This document shows positions 25,602 to 34,319 of a DNA stretch of 64,000 bases, one piece after another. Location of the stretch: the NCBI GenBank assembly GCA_964567475.1, contig CAZMMV010000002.1:3109-67108 (forward strand), in the 5' to 3' direction. The position numbers and the translations under genes were made by a program. Every line of letters begins with the position of its first letter. The first letter of the stretch is position 1. Source of the DNA: CAZMMV01 sp964567475 (lineage in GTDB: Bacteria > Bacillota > Clostridia > Tissierellales > Tissierellaceae). The notes under the pieces are model-generated. The model ran no database searches. It was given only the letters and a program-made list of their open reading frames with translations, and was not told the DNA's origin.

Positions 25602-26080
25602 AATATAACCCCCATTAACATTGAAATTGCAATAGCAAATCCAAAACTTAATAAGTTTCTACTTAGTGCAAACTTTGTACCAAATTCTTTTCTTTCTAAG
25701 TTAAATGTAACAAATCCAACCATAGTAAGAGTAGTTAAAAATGAAACTGCTGGCATTATACTAGCTCCCATATCTACCATGGAACCCACTAAAGGAAAAG
25801 CTACAAAAGCAGGAATTAATGTTATACTTCCCACTAAAGCTGCAATAACTGTAGCTAAAAATGGATTTGAACCTCCTAAATAGTTTTTTATAGTATCTGG
25901 TGGTATCAATGTAAGTATCAAACCTATTAGAAATAATATCCCTAATATTTGAGGCAACATACTTTTCATCATTCCATTTGATTTCTTCATAGAAGCCATA
26001 GTTTTACCTTTATCCTTCCTGATAGAAAGAACAAAACAAATCAATGTAATAATCCATAATACAATGGTGAAAATATCCAT
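25598..26080 (-). CDS. Permease subunit (PF03773-like half-protein)
   Basis: The 160-residue protein has four to five hydrophobic helices. LIPPDTIKNYLGGSNPFLATVIAALVGSITLIPAFVAFPLVGSMVDMGAS matches one half of the PF03773/DUF318 permease fold; the other half is the next gene, overlapping by four bases. It contains a short Lys-rich loop after helix 1 (IRKDKGKTMASMKKSNG). It starts at ATG 26080 with GGAGAG upstream. Its promoter shares an 89-bp region with the divergent Crp-type gene, where a 22-bp dyad lies. Confidence 0.82.
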   Translation of the reverse strand: MDIFTIVLWIITLICFVLSIRKDKGKTMASMKKSNGMMKSMLPQILGILFLIGLILTLIPPDTIKNYLGGSNPFLATVIAALVGSITLIPAFVAFPLVGSMVDMGASIMPAVSFLTTLTMVGFVTFNLERKEFGTKFALSRNLLSFGFAIAISMLMGVIL

Positions 26081-26125
26081 ATAATCTCTCCTTTCAATAT
26101 TCTTCTTCTATATAATAATATACTT

Positions 26126-26157
26126 TGATATAATATAAAGTAACTACTGTTACTTTA
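26126..26157 (+). promoter_or_regulatory. Extended -10 promoter and 22-bp dyad operator of the Crp-type gene
   Basis: TGATATAAT (26126-26134) is an extended -10. Two bases further, TAAAGTAAC (26136-26144) and GTTACTTTA (26149-26157) form an exact dyad around TACT. This is the size and symmetry of a Crp/Fnr-family site, placed for autorepression and for control of the divergent permease pair. Confidence 0.7.
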
Positions 26158-26169
26158 TGGAGGTTTTTT

Positions 26170-26820
26170 ATGAAAATATTAAATTACATTGATTTTCTTC
26201 TAGGGATTTCTCTTTTTAGTGGATTTGAAAATAAGGAATTATATACATTATTAAAAAAAGAAAGCTTAATTCAAAGCTTTACAGAAAATGAAATAATATA
26301 TCTTCAAAACGAAAAAGCTAATACCATGGATATAATCTTAGAGGGAAATATCATCATACAAAATATAGATGCTAAAGGAAATATTCTTTCGATAACTTCC
26401 TTAAGTCAAGGAGATATGCTAGGCGGAAATCTTATATTCTCAAATAAAAATGAATATCCTATGACGATAATAGCTAAAACAAATGTTAAATTATTAAAGA
26501 TAAGTAAAAATACTATATTAGATTTATCTCAAGTAAATAAAAAATTTTTAATAAACTTATTAGAGCTTTTTTCAGATAAAGCTTTAGTATTAACTACTAA
26601 AATCAATTCTTTAGCTATGAAAACAATAAGAGAAAAAATAATGGAATTTTTATTATTTGAAGTTAAGAGGCAAAATAGCAATACAATAATCCTATCACTA
26701 TCAAAAAAAGATTTATCTGAAAGATTTGGAATAGAGAGGCCATCTTTGCAAAGAGAACTTAAAAAAATGAAAACAGAAGAATTGATTGATTACGATGCTA
26801 AGAGTATAACTTTAAAGTAA
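26170..26820 (+). CDS. Crp/Fnr family transcriptional regulator
   Basis: The 216-residue protein has a cyclic-nucleotide-binding-like beta-roll (about 14-130; LFSGFENKELYTLLKKES, ILEGNIIIQN, SLSQGDMLGGNLIFS) and a C-terminal winged helix (about 145-216; LSKKDLSERFGIERPSLQRELKKM). It has no Cys cluster for FeS and no clear cAMP site, so its ligand is unknown. ATG 26170 follows GGAGG. It is divergent from the permease pair across a dyad that it probably binds. The 45-bp palindrome starts right after its stop codon. Confidence 0.92.
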   Translation: MKILNYIDFLLGISLFSGFENKELYTLLKKESLIQSFTENEIIYLQNEKANTMDIILEGNIIIQNIDAKGNILSITSLSQGDMLGGNLIFSNKNEYPMTIIAKTNVKLLKISKNTILDLSQVNKKFLINLLELFSDKALVLTTKINSLAMKTIREKIMEFLLFEVKRQNSNTIILSLSKKDLSERFGIERPSLQRELKKMKTEELIDYDAKSITLK

Positions 26821-26865
26821 AATAAGTATCAAAAATGGTGCCAGGCACCATTTTTGATACTTATT
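26821..26865. repeat. 45-bp dispersed palindrome, copy 2
   Basis: Exact 22-base arms around a central A; apart from that base it is identical to copy 1. It begins immediately after the stop codon of the Crp-type gene and precedes the stop of the convergent aminotransferase by 11 bases. Confidence 0.95.
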
Positions 26866-26876
26866 TCTTATTCAGA

Positions 26877-28043
26877 TTATTCTACTGCTTTTTTAATTCT
26901 TTTTAAACCTTCTTTTAAGGTTTTTCTTGGACAAGCTATGTTCAATCTAAAAAATCCTTGTCCTCCACGACCAAAAATTTCTCCATTGTTTAACATTATT
27001 TTTCCCTTATTGATTAAAAGCTTATTTATTTCTTCTGAAGTCTTATCTAATCCATTGAAATCAAGCCATAATAAATATGTACCTTCTGGCTTATATGTCT
27101 TTACACCTTTTATGTTTTCATTTATATAATCAACAGCATAATCTGCATTTCCCTCTATATATTCTAATGCATTTTCTATCCAATCTTTGCCATGACTATA
27201 AGCTGCTGTAAATCCCGCTACGGAAAATGTATTGGCATGATTTATTTCCATTAACTCTAGGGCTCTTTTATATCTTTCTCTTATAGCTGAATTTGGTATT
27301 ATAGCTACTGACGCAAACAATCCGGGTATATTAAAAGTCTTACTAGGTGCCATAAGTGTTATGGTATTCATTGCAATCTTCTCTGATATGCTAGCTGTAG
27401 GTGTATGCTTATGTCCCTTATATATTAAATCACTATGAATCTCATCTGAAACTATTATAATTTTATTCTCTACACAAATTTCACTAAATTCTTTTAACTC
27501 ATCCCTTGTCCATACTCTACCTACTGGATTGTGAGGGCTACATAGCACTGCCAGTTTAGTCTTTTTAGTAATCTTATCCTTCATATCTTGAAAATCCATT
27601 TTGTATTTATTTCCATCAAAGTTCAGCTTGTTTTCTACTATCTTTCTATTATTATTCTTTGCTACTCTATAAAATGGATGATATACAGGTGGCTGTATCA
27701 ATATTTCATCATCTTCTTCAGTTAATTCTCTTGTAGCTACACTTATTCCTGGTACTACCCCTGGAATAAAAGTTATCCATTCTTTTTCTACTTTCCAATT
27801 ATATTTATCATAAATCCAGTTAATAATTGACTGATAAAATGAATTTGGTATTACATCGTATCCTATTACTCCATGTTCTATAGGATTTTTTAAAGCATTT
27901 AAAATCTCATCTGCTACTTTAAAATCCATATCTGCAACCCACATAGGCAATATATCATCTTGTCCATATTCTATCTTAGGCATATTCCATTTAATTGAAT
28001 TACTATCTTTTCTATTTAGTATTTCATCAAAATTATATTTCAA
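26877..28043 (-). CDS. PatB/MalY family PLP-dependent C-S lyase/aminotransferase
   Basis: About 388 residues, fold type I PLP enzyme. DILPMWVADMDF near the N-terminus, CSPHNPVGRVW, VSDEIHSDL and the PLP lysine in APSKTFNIPGL are hallmarks of the MalY/PatB group, which act as cystathionine beta-lyases or cysteine-S-conjugate lyases as well as aminotransferases. It yields pyruvate, ammonia and thiol from sulfur amino acids. I prefer TTG 28043 (AAAGG ten bases upstream) because the ATG at 28052 abuts that site. It is a single gene, 60 bp after the flavodiiron gene. Confidence 0.9.
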   Translation of the reverse strand: MKYNFDEILNRKDSNSIKWNMPKIEYGQDDILPMWVADMDFKVADEILNALKNPIEHGVIGYDVIPNSFYQSIINWIYDKYNWKVEKEWITFIPGVVPGISVATRELTEEDDEILIQPPVYHPFYRVAKNNNRKIVENKLNFDGNKYKMDFQDMKDKITKKTKLAVLCSPHNPVGRVWTRDELKEFSEICVENKIIIVSDEIHSDLIYKGHKHTPTASISEKIAMNTITLMAPSKTFNIPGLFASVAIIPNSAIRERYKRALELMEINHANTFSVAGFTAAYSHGKDWIENALEYIEGNADYAVDYINENIKGVKTYKPEGTYLLWLDFNGLDKTSEEINKLLINKGKIMLNNGEIFGRGGQGFFRLNIACPRKTLKEGLKRIKKAVE

Positions 28044-28068
28044 TATTATCATTCCTTTCTATAGAAAT

Positions 28069-28088
28069 TGGGACAGAAAACTGTCCCA
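28069..28088 (-). terminator. Hairpin downstream of the flavodiiron protein gene
   Basis: TGGGACAG and CTGTCCCA form a perfect 8-bp stem with an AAAA loop, 15 bp past the stop codon. Only a weak T-rich tract follows on the minus strand. Confidence 0.6.
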
Positions 28089-28103
28089 TTTGTTAAGATT
28101 TTC

Positions 28104-29291
28104 TTATAGTTTTTCTGCAAAATCCCTTCCAAATTGTCTACATTCTTCCATAGATTCATCATCTGGATTCCAAAGTACTTTTATTCCTTCTTGTACTAAT
28201 TCAATCTTAGCAGCTTTTAATTTTTCTTCTAGTATAGCTACTGATTCTCCAGACCATCCATAGGAACCGAAAGCTGCTCCCTTTTTCTTTTTAAATCCTA
28301 TTCCTTTAATCATCTCAAGAATACCACCTGTTGCATGCATTATACCATTATTTACAGTTGAGCAACCAAATAGCATTGCCTTTGATTTAAATAGTTCTGT
28401 TATTACATCATTTTTATCAGAATGTGCTGCATTAAATAATTTTACACTTACATTTTTATCTACAGACTTTATTCCTTCTGCAATAGCTTCAGCCATTCTT
28501 CTAGTTGCATTCCACATACTATCATATACTATGGTAATCTGTTCTTCTTGATATGCATTTGCCCATTCTAAATATTTCTCTACTATTTGTGCAGGATTTT
28601 TTCTCCATATAACCCCATGGGATGTTGCAATCATACTTAATGGAAGTTCTAAATTTAATATTTCTTTTATCTTATTAGTCACCAGTGGACTAAATGGAGT
28701 TAATATATTTGCATAATATTTTATAGCTTCTTGATAAAGTTCTGCCTGATCAACTAAGTCATTATACATATTATCTGACGCATAGTGCTGTCCAAAAGCA
28801 TCATTACTAAATAATATGTCTTCTCCACTCATATAAGTCATCATGCTATCTGGCCAATGAAGCATTCTTGCTTCTACAAATGTTAGAGTTGACTCTCCTA
28901 TATCTAAAGTGTCCCCTGTTTTTACTTCTACAAAATTCCACTCTTCATGATAATGTGCCTTTAGTATCTTGGCTCCGTTACTTGTACAGTAAATAGGAGT
29001 ATCTGGTATCTCCTTCATAAGTAAAGGTAATGAACCACTATGATCAACTTCACCATGTTGTGCAATAATATAGTCAATCTCATTTAGGTCAATTTCCTTC
29101 TTTAAATTTTCTACAAATTCTTCTGCAAAGGGTTCCCAAACAGTGTCTATAAGTACTGTTTTTTCATCTTTAATTAAATATGAATTATATGAAGAACCTC
29201 TGTGTGTTGAGTACTCATCTCCATGGAAACGTCTTAGTTCCCAATCAATTTTACCTACCCATGTCACCTTACTTGTCATTTTAAAACTCAT
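28104..29291 (-). CDS. Flavodiiron protein (FprA family A-type flavoprotein)
   Basis: The 395-residue protein has an N-terminal metallo-beta-lactamase-like di-iron domain (about 1-250; HGEVDH at 79-84 as HxExDH, then MLHWPDS and ATSHGVIW) and a C-terminal flavodoxin domain (about 255-395; IVYDSMWNATRRMAEAI, FGCSTVNNG, FGSYGWSGES). Such proteins reduce O2 to water or NO to N2O in the cytoplasm of anaerobes, taking electrons from rubredoxin or NADH partners. No rubredoxin domain is fused here. It starts at ATG 29291 after GGAGG and lies 86 bp after hflC. It fits an oxygen-protection role. Confidence 0.95.
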   Translation of the reverse strand: MSFKMTSKVTWVGKIDWELRRFHGDEYSTHRGSSYNSYLIKDEKTVLIDTVWEPFAEEFVENLKKEIDLNEIDYIIAQHGEVDHSGSLPLLMKEIPDTPIYCTSNGAKILKAHYHEEWNFVEVKTGDTLDIGESTLTFVEARMLHWPDSMMTYMSGEDILFSNDAFGQHYASDNMYNDLVDQAELYQEAIKYYANILTPFSPLVTNKIKEILNLELPLSMIATSHGVIWRKNPAQIVEKYLEWANAYQEEQITIVYDSMWNATRRMAEAIAEGIKSVDKNVSVKLFNAAHSDKNDVITELFKSKAMLFGCSTVNNGIMHATGGILEMIKGIGFKKKKGAAFGSYGWSGESVAILEEKLKAAKIELVQEGIKVLWNPDDESMEECRQFGRDFAEKL

Positions 29292-29377
29292 ATTTTTCCT
29301 CCTCTTTATTTTCCTTGCTTAACTTATTTTACCCTACTTTACCACTTAATAACCTATTTTACTATATTTATCCAATA

Positions 29378-30256
29378 CTACTGTCCCATTAAATACTTTA
29401 GATATGGGGAATTCACAGGCAACATTATAACTGTTTCCTCATCTATTGAAGTCTTGTAACTATCTAATATTGTATAAAGTTTAAAGAATTCTTGATCTTG
29501 TCCATAGGAGTCATTATAAATCCTAGCTGCTTCCTTTTCACCTTCTGCTACTATTTCCTGAGCCTGTGCATCAGTCTTTGCTATTATCTCAGCTACTTCT
29601 CTGTCTGCATTGGCAGTTATTTTAGTTTTTTCTGCTTCACCTTGAGATAGATATTCTTGGGCCTTACTTGCCCTTTCTGATATCATTCTTTTGTATACAG
29701 ATTGCTCATTACTTTCTGGTAAATCTATTCTTTTCATTTGTATATCTACTACTTCAATTCCATTTTTATTGGTCTTTAATATTTTATTAATATTATCTTG
29801 AACTTCTTTATCTATATTACCTCTTTTATTATCACTAGAATTGATTATTGCACCATATTCTAATTTACCTAGTTCATTTCTTACATTAGAATACATAATA
29901 TCACTAAGCCTTGCCTCTGCACCATCTAAAGTCTTTAATGTCTCTACCATATTTATAGGCTCTGTTATTTTCCATAGTGTATAATAATCAACTAGTATCC
30001 TCTTCTTATCAAATGTATTAATCTCCGTTGCAGGTACATCATAAAAAAGTACATGTTTAGGTAACTTTTCTACTGATTGTATAAATGGTAACTTTATCTT
30101 CAAACCATCAGTTTCTATTACTTTTACTATTTTTCCAAATTGTTTTATTACACCGTATTCATTTGGTTTAACAACAAAAATATTAGTAATCAGCAATACT
30201 ACTATTAATATAATTGGTAGAGCAATATATAGTGTCTTTTTCATATTATTATTCAT
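29378..30256 (-). CDS. hflC: HflC family SPFH/stomatin protein
   Basis: The 292-residue protein has one N-terminal membrane helix (about 6-27) and an SPFH domain (VVKPNEYGVIKQFGKIVKV, LVDYYTLWKITEP, AEARLSDIMYSNVRNELG), then a charged helical coil. HflC with HflK forms a large cage around the membrane protease FtsH and modulates it. It overlaps hflK by eight bases, so translation is coupled. The C-terminus ends MLPVNSPYLKYLMGQ, as in typical HflC. It starts at ATG 30256, seven bases after GGGAG. The FtsH gene is not in the window. Confidence 0.93.
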   Translation of the reverse strand: MNNNMKKTLYIALPIILIVVLLITNIFVVKPNEYGVIKQFGKIVKVIETDGLKIKLPFIQSVEKLPKHVLFYDVPATEINTFDKKRILVDYYTLWKITEPINMVETLKTLDGAEARLSDIMYSNVRNELGKLEYGAIINSSDNKRGNIDKEVQDNINKILKTNKNGIEVVDIQMKRIDLPESNEQSVYKRMISERASKAQEYLSQGEAEKTKITANADREVAEIIAKTDAQAQEIVAEGEKEAARIYNDSYGQDQEFFKLYTILDSYKTSIDEETVIMLPVNSPYLKYLMGQ

Positions 30257-31325
30257 TTGATTTGCTCCCTTCTGATTTGCTATCTTGTTTTGATAACTCT
30301 TGAATTGGCAAATACTTTACTGTACTTCCATTGTCATCTACTATTAATAATTTTGCATCTTTAAAAGCTAACTGTATGGCTTCAATGTTTAATCTATTTC
30401 TGGTAACTCCTGGATTATACTGATATTCTGAATAAATAGCATTGAATTTAGCAGTGTCACCCTTAGCCTTTTCAGTTAAACTTATTTTTTCTCCTTCAGC
30501 TCTACTAAGAATAGCTGCTCTTTCACCTTCTACTTGATTTATCTTTTCATTTCTATACTTCTCAGCTTCATTAATCTTTGTTATTCTTTCTTCTCTAGCA
30601 TCTGTTACTGCTTTAAAAGCAGCATCTACTTCTGTATTTGGTAAATCAACATCTTGTAAGTTAACATTTATTATGGCTATTCCTAAATCATAAGTCTCTG
30701 TTAGCTCTACTAAATTATCCCTTATATCATTAATTATCTTAGTTCTTCCATCTGTTAATGCTTCATCTACTGTAGAACTTCCTATTATACTTCTTAATGA
30801 TGATGAGGTCGCATTATGTAAAATAGTCTCTGGATCACTGGTATTATAAATAAAAGCTATAGGATCAACTATTTTCCATTGAACCTCTAAATCTGCTAAT
30901 ATTATATTTTCATCTCCAGTTATCATTTTAGATTCTGCATCACTTACGTCTAAACCTTTTTCCTGACCTTCATATCCTAACTTTAAAGAAAAAGTTTCTT
31001 TTGATAATTTATGTACTTTTTGTATAGGATATGGAAGTTTTAATTTAAGTCCCGAATCTACAACATTACCTGTTGGTTTTCCAAAGGTTGTTAATACTGC
31101 AAATTGTGTTTGATCAACTGTATAAAAAGAAGACAAGGACAAAAATACAATAACAACAACTAAAGCTATAGGCCAAACTAGTTTAGTGTTTATATTGAAA
31201 TTTATTTTCTTTTTCTTTTTTGAATCCATATTAATAACATTGTCATCTTCCTGTTCTCTTTTCTTCTTTAGTTTTTCTACTATTAAATATCCTAATAGTA
31301 GGGCAATTAAAATAATATATTGCAT
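30249..31325 (-). CDS. hflK: HflK family SPFH/stomatin protein
   Basis: The 358-residue protein has two hydrophobic segments near the N-terminus (about 2-17 and 50-70) flanking a Lys-rich cytoplasmic loop, then the SPFH domain (FYTVDQTQFAVLTTFGKPTGNVVDSGLKLKLPYPIQKVHK; SSLRSIIGSSTVDEALTDGR) and a long helical region rich in Glu and Lys (AEKYRNEKINQVEGERAAILSRAEGEK). It partners with HflC. It starts at ATG 31325 after GGGAG. A Crp-type regulator gene lies 121 bp upstream on the same strand. Confidence 0.92.
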   Translation of the reverse strand: MQYIILIALLLGYLIVEKLKKKREQEDDNVINMDSKKKKKINFNINTKLVWPIALVVVIVFLSLSSFYTVDQTQFAVLTTFGKPTGNVVDSGLKLKLPYPIQKVHKLSKETFSLKLGYEGQEKGLDVSDAESKMITGDENIILADLEVQWKIVDPIAFIYNTSDPETILHNATSSSLRSIIGSSTVDEALTDGRTKIINDIRDNLVELTETYDLGIAIINVNLQDVDLPNTEVDAAFKAVTDAREERITKINEAEKYRNEKINQVEGERAAILSRAEGEKISLTEKAKGDTAKFNAIYSEYQYNPGVTRNRLNIEAIQLAFKDAKLLIVDDNGSTVKYLPIQELSKQDSKSEGSKSNE

Positions 31326-31423
31326 TCCACCACTCCCTTATGTCTTATCTTAAGATTATACCCTAACTTGTCTAATATCTAACAAATAAAGTTTTATTAT
31401 CTTCTAATGATTCAATCTTTTTT

Positions 31424-31451
31424 AATAGGAATAGTGACCGCCATTCCTATT
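31424..31451. other. Hairpin at the 3' end of the second Crp-type gene
   Basis: AATAGGAAT and ATTCCTATT form an exact 9-bp stem around a 10-base loop, overlapping the stop codon. On the minus strand it is followed by A rather than T, so termination there is doubtful. Confidence 0.4.
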
Positions 31452-32127
31452 TTATTTCTTGTAAGGCTTTTTTATCTAATAATATTATCTTTCTATGACC
31501 AACAAGTTTTATTAGTCCCATATCTTGAAAAATAGTTAATCTTCTGCTTAAAGTTTCTTGACTCATCCCCAAATGAGAAGCCCAATCTCCTTTTTTTATT
31601 TTTAAAAGTAGCTCTTCTTTATCCCCAGATAATTTAATTAAGGATTGTGCAATCCTTCTTTCTACACTGTAGAGGCTAATATTTTCTATTAAACTCTCTG
31701 TATCTTCTAATCTCTCACTTAATTCTTCCATTACTTTAAAAGCTATTTCTGGGTGCTTTTTCATGAGTAACTTAAGACTTTTTCCATCTATTATACATAC
31801 TACTGTTTCTGATAAAGCTTGTCCATTATCCTTTAATGTGGATGTACTAAAAAGCGACAATTCACCCATAAATTCTCCAGGTCCCAGTACTCTTATTACT
31901 TGTTCTTTGCCTGTATCAGTAATTCTGGCTATCTTAACCTTACCAGAATTAATTACATAAAGTTTTTCCCCTTTATCTCCTGCCATATATATCATTTCAT
32001 TTTTTTCAAATGTCCTTTTCCTTGTGATTTTAGCTACTTCCATCATTTCATCATGGGATAAATTGCTAAAAATCGGTACAATTTCTATACAATTCTTACC
32101 AGATTCAGTAAAACAATTACAATTCAT
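31447..32127 (-). CDS. Crp/Fnr family regulator with N-terminal Cys cluster
   Basis: The 226-residue protein has the cyclic-nucleotide-binding-like fold (FEKNEMIYMAGDKGEKLYVINSGKVKI; RVLGPGEFMGELSLF) and a Crp-type winged helix (WASHLGMSQETLSRRLTIFQDMGLIKL). Cys3, Cys5 and Cys13 precede the CIEIVPIFSNLS start of the sensor domain; such clusters occur in Fnr-like O2 or NO sensors that may bind a FeS centre. A fourth Cys (Cys111, in ETVVCIIDG) could complete it. It starts at ATG 32127 after AAGGAG. It is next to hflKC and the flavodiiron gene, which suggests redox-stress control, an inference. Confidence 0.9.
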   Translation of the reverse strand: MNCNCFTESGKNCIEIVPIFSNLSHDEMMEVAKITRKRTFEKNEMIYMAGDKGEKLYVINSGKVKIARITDTGKEQVIRVLGPGEFMGELSLFSTSTLKDNGQALSETVVCIIDGKSLKLLMKKHPEIAFKVMEELSERLEDTESLIENISLYSVERRIAQSLIKLSGDKEELLLKIKKGDWASHLGMSQETLSRRLTIFQDMGLIKLVGHRKIILLDKKALQEIK

Positions 32128-32339
32128 CTAATCATCTCCTTGTATTAAATAAATACTTTCCTTTAAGATATACCCTTATCTCTATATATTAAAAATCTAA
32201 ATACATTTATAACTGCAAAAAACCGATAACTCATAATTACGATCCCTTCAAATTATTAAGCTACTTTAAATATTTTGTAATCAATTCGTAATGTTAATAT
32301 GGATAAAATATGGTATCATAATAGTAAGGGGATGATAAC
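32128..32339. other. Divergent intergenic region between Crp-type and lipoprotein genes
   Basis: 212 bp, AT-rich. It must hold both promoters, but I could not place convincing -35/-10 pairs. No riboswitch or RNA gene is recognisable. Confidence 0.4.
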
Positions 32340-33122
32340 GTGAAAAGTAGATTTAAATTTATTTCTTTTTCTTTATTATTAATACTAGTCCTTACATTGT
32401 CTTTCGGATGTACTCCTAATGATAAAAGCAATGATAAAGACAATACGGATAATTTAAGCGAAGATATATCTATGGAGTTAGGGTTTTTAGATGAAAAATA
32501 TATAAAAGATGATGAGCAATTTATTAAAATCGGAGCTAACGGGAAAACCTTAGAACTAAAAATCTTAGATAATGACTTGTTTGATAGCTTAGAATCCAAA
32601 GAATTTTATATGGTTTCATATAATAAGGAAAATATAGTTAAATCTATAGAAACTAATAAATTTATTAAGACATTAGTTGTAGATTCTATGAATCAAGATA
32701 TTAATTCTAGCGAATCCAATAAAATCTCTAAGAGCGAAAAATTTGATACTAAGAATTTAACTTTACTTGATGCATTTATTATAGATATAGATAATGATGG
32801 TGAAGATGAAAAAATTGCTATGTATACTAGAGCTGAAAAAGAAAAAAACGGAGACATTATATGGGACGATGGTCAAGACTGGATAGTATTAGTAGAAGGA
32901 AAAGATAAAGATTATGTACTATTCAATGATTATGTTCAATTAGGTAATATAGATTTATTTGTATATACAATTGAAGATGACTTTTATATAGCCATACTTC
33001 AGTCTAGTACAGCTAATCTAACACTAAAAGAATATAAGTTTAATAGTGATAAAAAGGAATTTGAAGCTAATGTTAGATTTAATACTACTGGAAATGTAAA
33101 TATGCTTCATAATAGCAAATAA
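32340..33122 (+). CDS. Predicted lipoprotein of unknown function
   Basis: The 260-residue protein starts at GTG 32340 (AAGGGG upstream) with a lipoprotein signal peptide ending SFGC (Cys near 24) and then an acidic Asp/Asn/Ser-rich linker. The C-terminal half contains DIDNDGEDE, an EF-hand or FG-GAP-like calcium-binding loop, followed by a beta-rich region. It is probably an extracellular, membrane-anchored protein. I recognise no family. It is monocistronic with a strong terminator. Confidence 0.82.
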   Translation: MKSRFKFISFSLLLILVLTLSFGCTPNDKSNDKDNTDNLSEDISMELGFLDEKYIKDDEQFIKIGANGKTLELKILDNDLFDSLESKEFYMVSYNKENIVKSIETNKFIKTLVVDSMNQDINSSESNKISKSEKFDTKNLTLLDAFIIDIDNDGEDEKIAMYTRAEKEKNGDIIWDDGQDWIVLVEGKDKDYVLFNDYVQLGNIDLFVYTIEDDFYIAILQSSTANLTLKEYKFNSDKKEFEANVRFNTTGNVNMLHNSK

Positions 33123-33151
33123 AAAACTGGAGAGTCTTCTCCAGTTTTTTT
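33121..33151 (+). terminator. Terminator of the lipoprotein gene at 32340
   Basis: AAAAAACTGGAGA pairs with TCTCCAGTTTTTT (13 bp) around GTCT, with a T-run on the plus strand. Confidence 0.92.
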
Positions 33152-33190
33152 ATTTGCCACATGGTTTTATTAATATTAAATCCACCTTGT

Positions 33191-34213
33191 TTATTCTATT
33201 TTTTCTTTTATAGCATCTATAAATTTATCAACATCTTCTTTACTAGTATCAAATGATGTAACTAATCTTATTAGCCCTTGGCTTTCATCCCATATATAAA
33301 AATCAAACTCTTCTTGTAAATCTTTTATTAAGTCCTTTTCCATATATGCAAATATAATATTTGTATACATTCCATCTACAAGCTTTATCCCCAATTCTTC
33401 AGATAATCGCTTAGCTAAATAACTACCCATATTATTAGAATTCAATGCATTCTTCTTCCAAAGATCATCAGTTAAATAAGCTACATATTGAGCTGAGATA
33501 AATCTCATTTTAGACATTAATTGCATTCCTTGTTTCCTATGAAATTTAAATGATTTACTTAACTCTTTGTTTAATGATATTATAGCTTCTCCTATCATCA
33601 TTCCATTTTTAGTACCACCAAAAGATAGTAAATCCACACCTGTATCAGTAATCATATCTTTAAAACTAGATTTTAATGCAACTACAGCATTTGATATCCT
33701 GGCACCATCTACATGTAAAAACATATTATTTTTATGAGCAAAGTCTGCAAGTTCTTTTATTTCTTTTATGGAGTATAGAGTTCCTGTTTCAGTTGTCTGA
33801 GATATGGAGATCACTTTGGCTTGACTTTGATGCTCGTCTCCATTTGAAAGAAGATAGTCTTCTATATCTTCTTTTGATATTTTACCATTCTTGTTTTCTA
33901 CAGTAAGTATTCTAGAACCACTAAACCTTTGCAAAGCTCCACATTCATCAACATTGATATGAGCAGTATCTGCACAAACTACTGCTTCATAAGGCCTTAA
34001 CAAACTACTTAATCCTATAATATTAGCTGCAGTTCCTGTAGCTACAAAAAATATATCTACTTCCTTACCTAAAAGTTCAGCAATCATATTTTCAGCTTTT
34101 ATAGTTGTATGGTCACTTCCATACGAATGGTCATGCTCATTGTTTACATTTACCATTGATTCCATTATCTTTGGATGTACACCTGAATTATTGTCACTCA
34201 TAAACATTTTCAT
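33191..34213 (-). CDS. ltaE: Low-specificity L-threonine aldolase
   Basis: About 340 residues, fold type I PLP enzyme of the GLY1/LtaE group: MSDNNSGVHPKIMESM start, the glycine loop ATGTAANIIGL, DTAHINVDECGA, the LHVDGARISNA Asp motif and the PLP lysine in SFGGTKNGMM. It splits L-threonine or allo-threonine into glycine and acetaldehyde. I chose ATG 34213, six bases after GGAGGAG; a TTG at 34228 overlaps that site. It is a single gene between a lipoprotein gene and the helicase gene. In an amino-acid fermenter it would feed glycine to reductive or oxidative pathways. Confidence 0.92.
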   Translation of the reverse strand: MKMFMSDNNSGVHPKIMESMVNVNNEHDHSYGSDHTTIKAENMIAELLGKEVDIFFVATGTAANIIGLSSLLRPYEAVVCADTAHINVDECGALQRFSGSRILTVENKNGKISKEDIEDYLLSNGDEHQSQAKVISISQTTETGTLYSIKEIKELADFAHKNNMFLHVDGARISNAVVALKSSFKDMITDTGVDLLSFGGTKNGMMIGEAIISLNKELSKSFKFHRKQGMQLMSKMRFISAQYVAYLTDDLWKKNALNSNNMGSYLAKRLSEELGIKLVDGMYTNIIFAYMEKDLIKDLQEEFDFYIWDESQGLIRLVTSFDTSKEDVDKFIDAIKEKIE

Positions 34214-34290
34214 TATTGTCTCCTCCAATTTTATATGTATTTAGTTAAATTACACTTTGCGTATGCTTTACCCCCCCAAGCACTTATTCA

Positions 34291-34319
34291 AACAAAAAAA
34301 CCAGATTTCTCTGGTTTTT
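34291..34319 (-). terminator. Terminator of the DEAD-box helicase gene
   Basis: AAAAACCAGA (34296-34305) pairs with TCTGGTTTTT (34310-34319) and a T-run follows on the minus strand. Confidence 0.9.

Noticed and set aside
34270..34277. Run of seven C as a phase-variable tract
   Set aside because: It lies between a terminator and a gene start with no reading frame across it.
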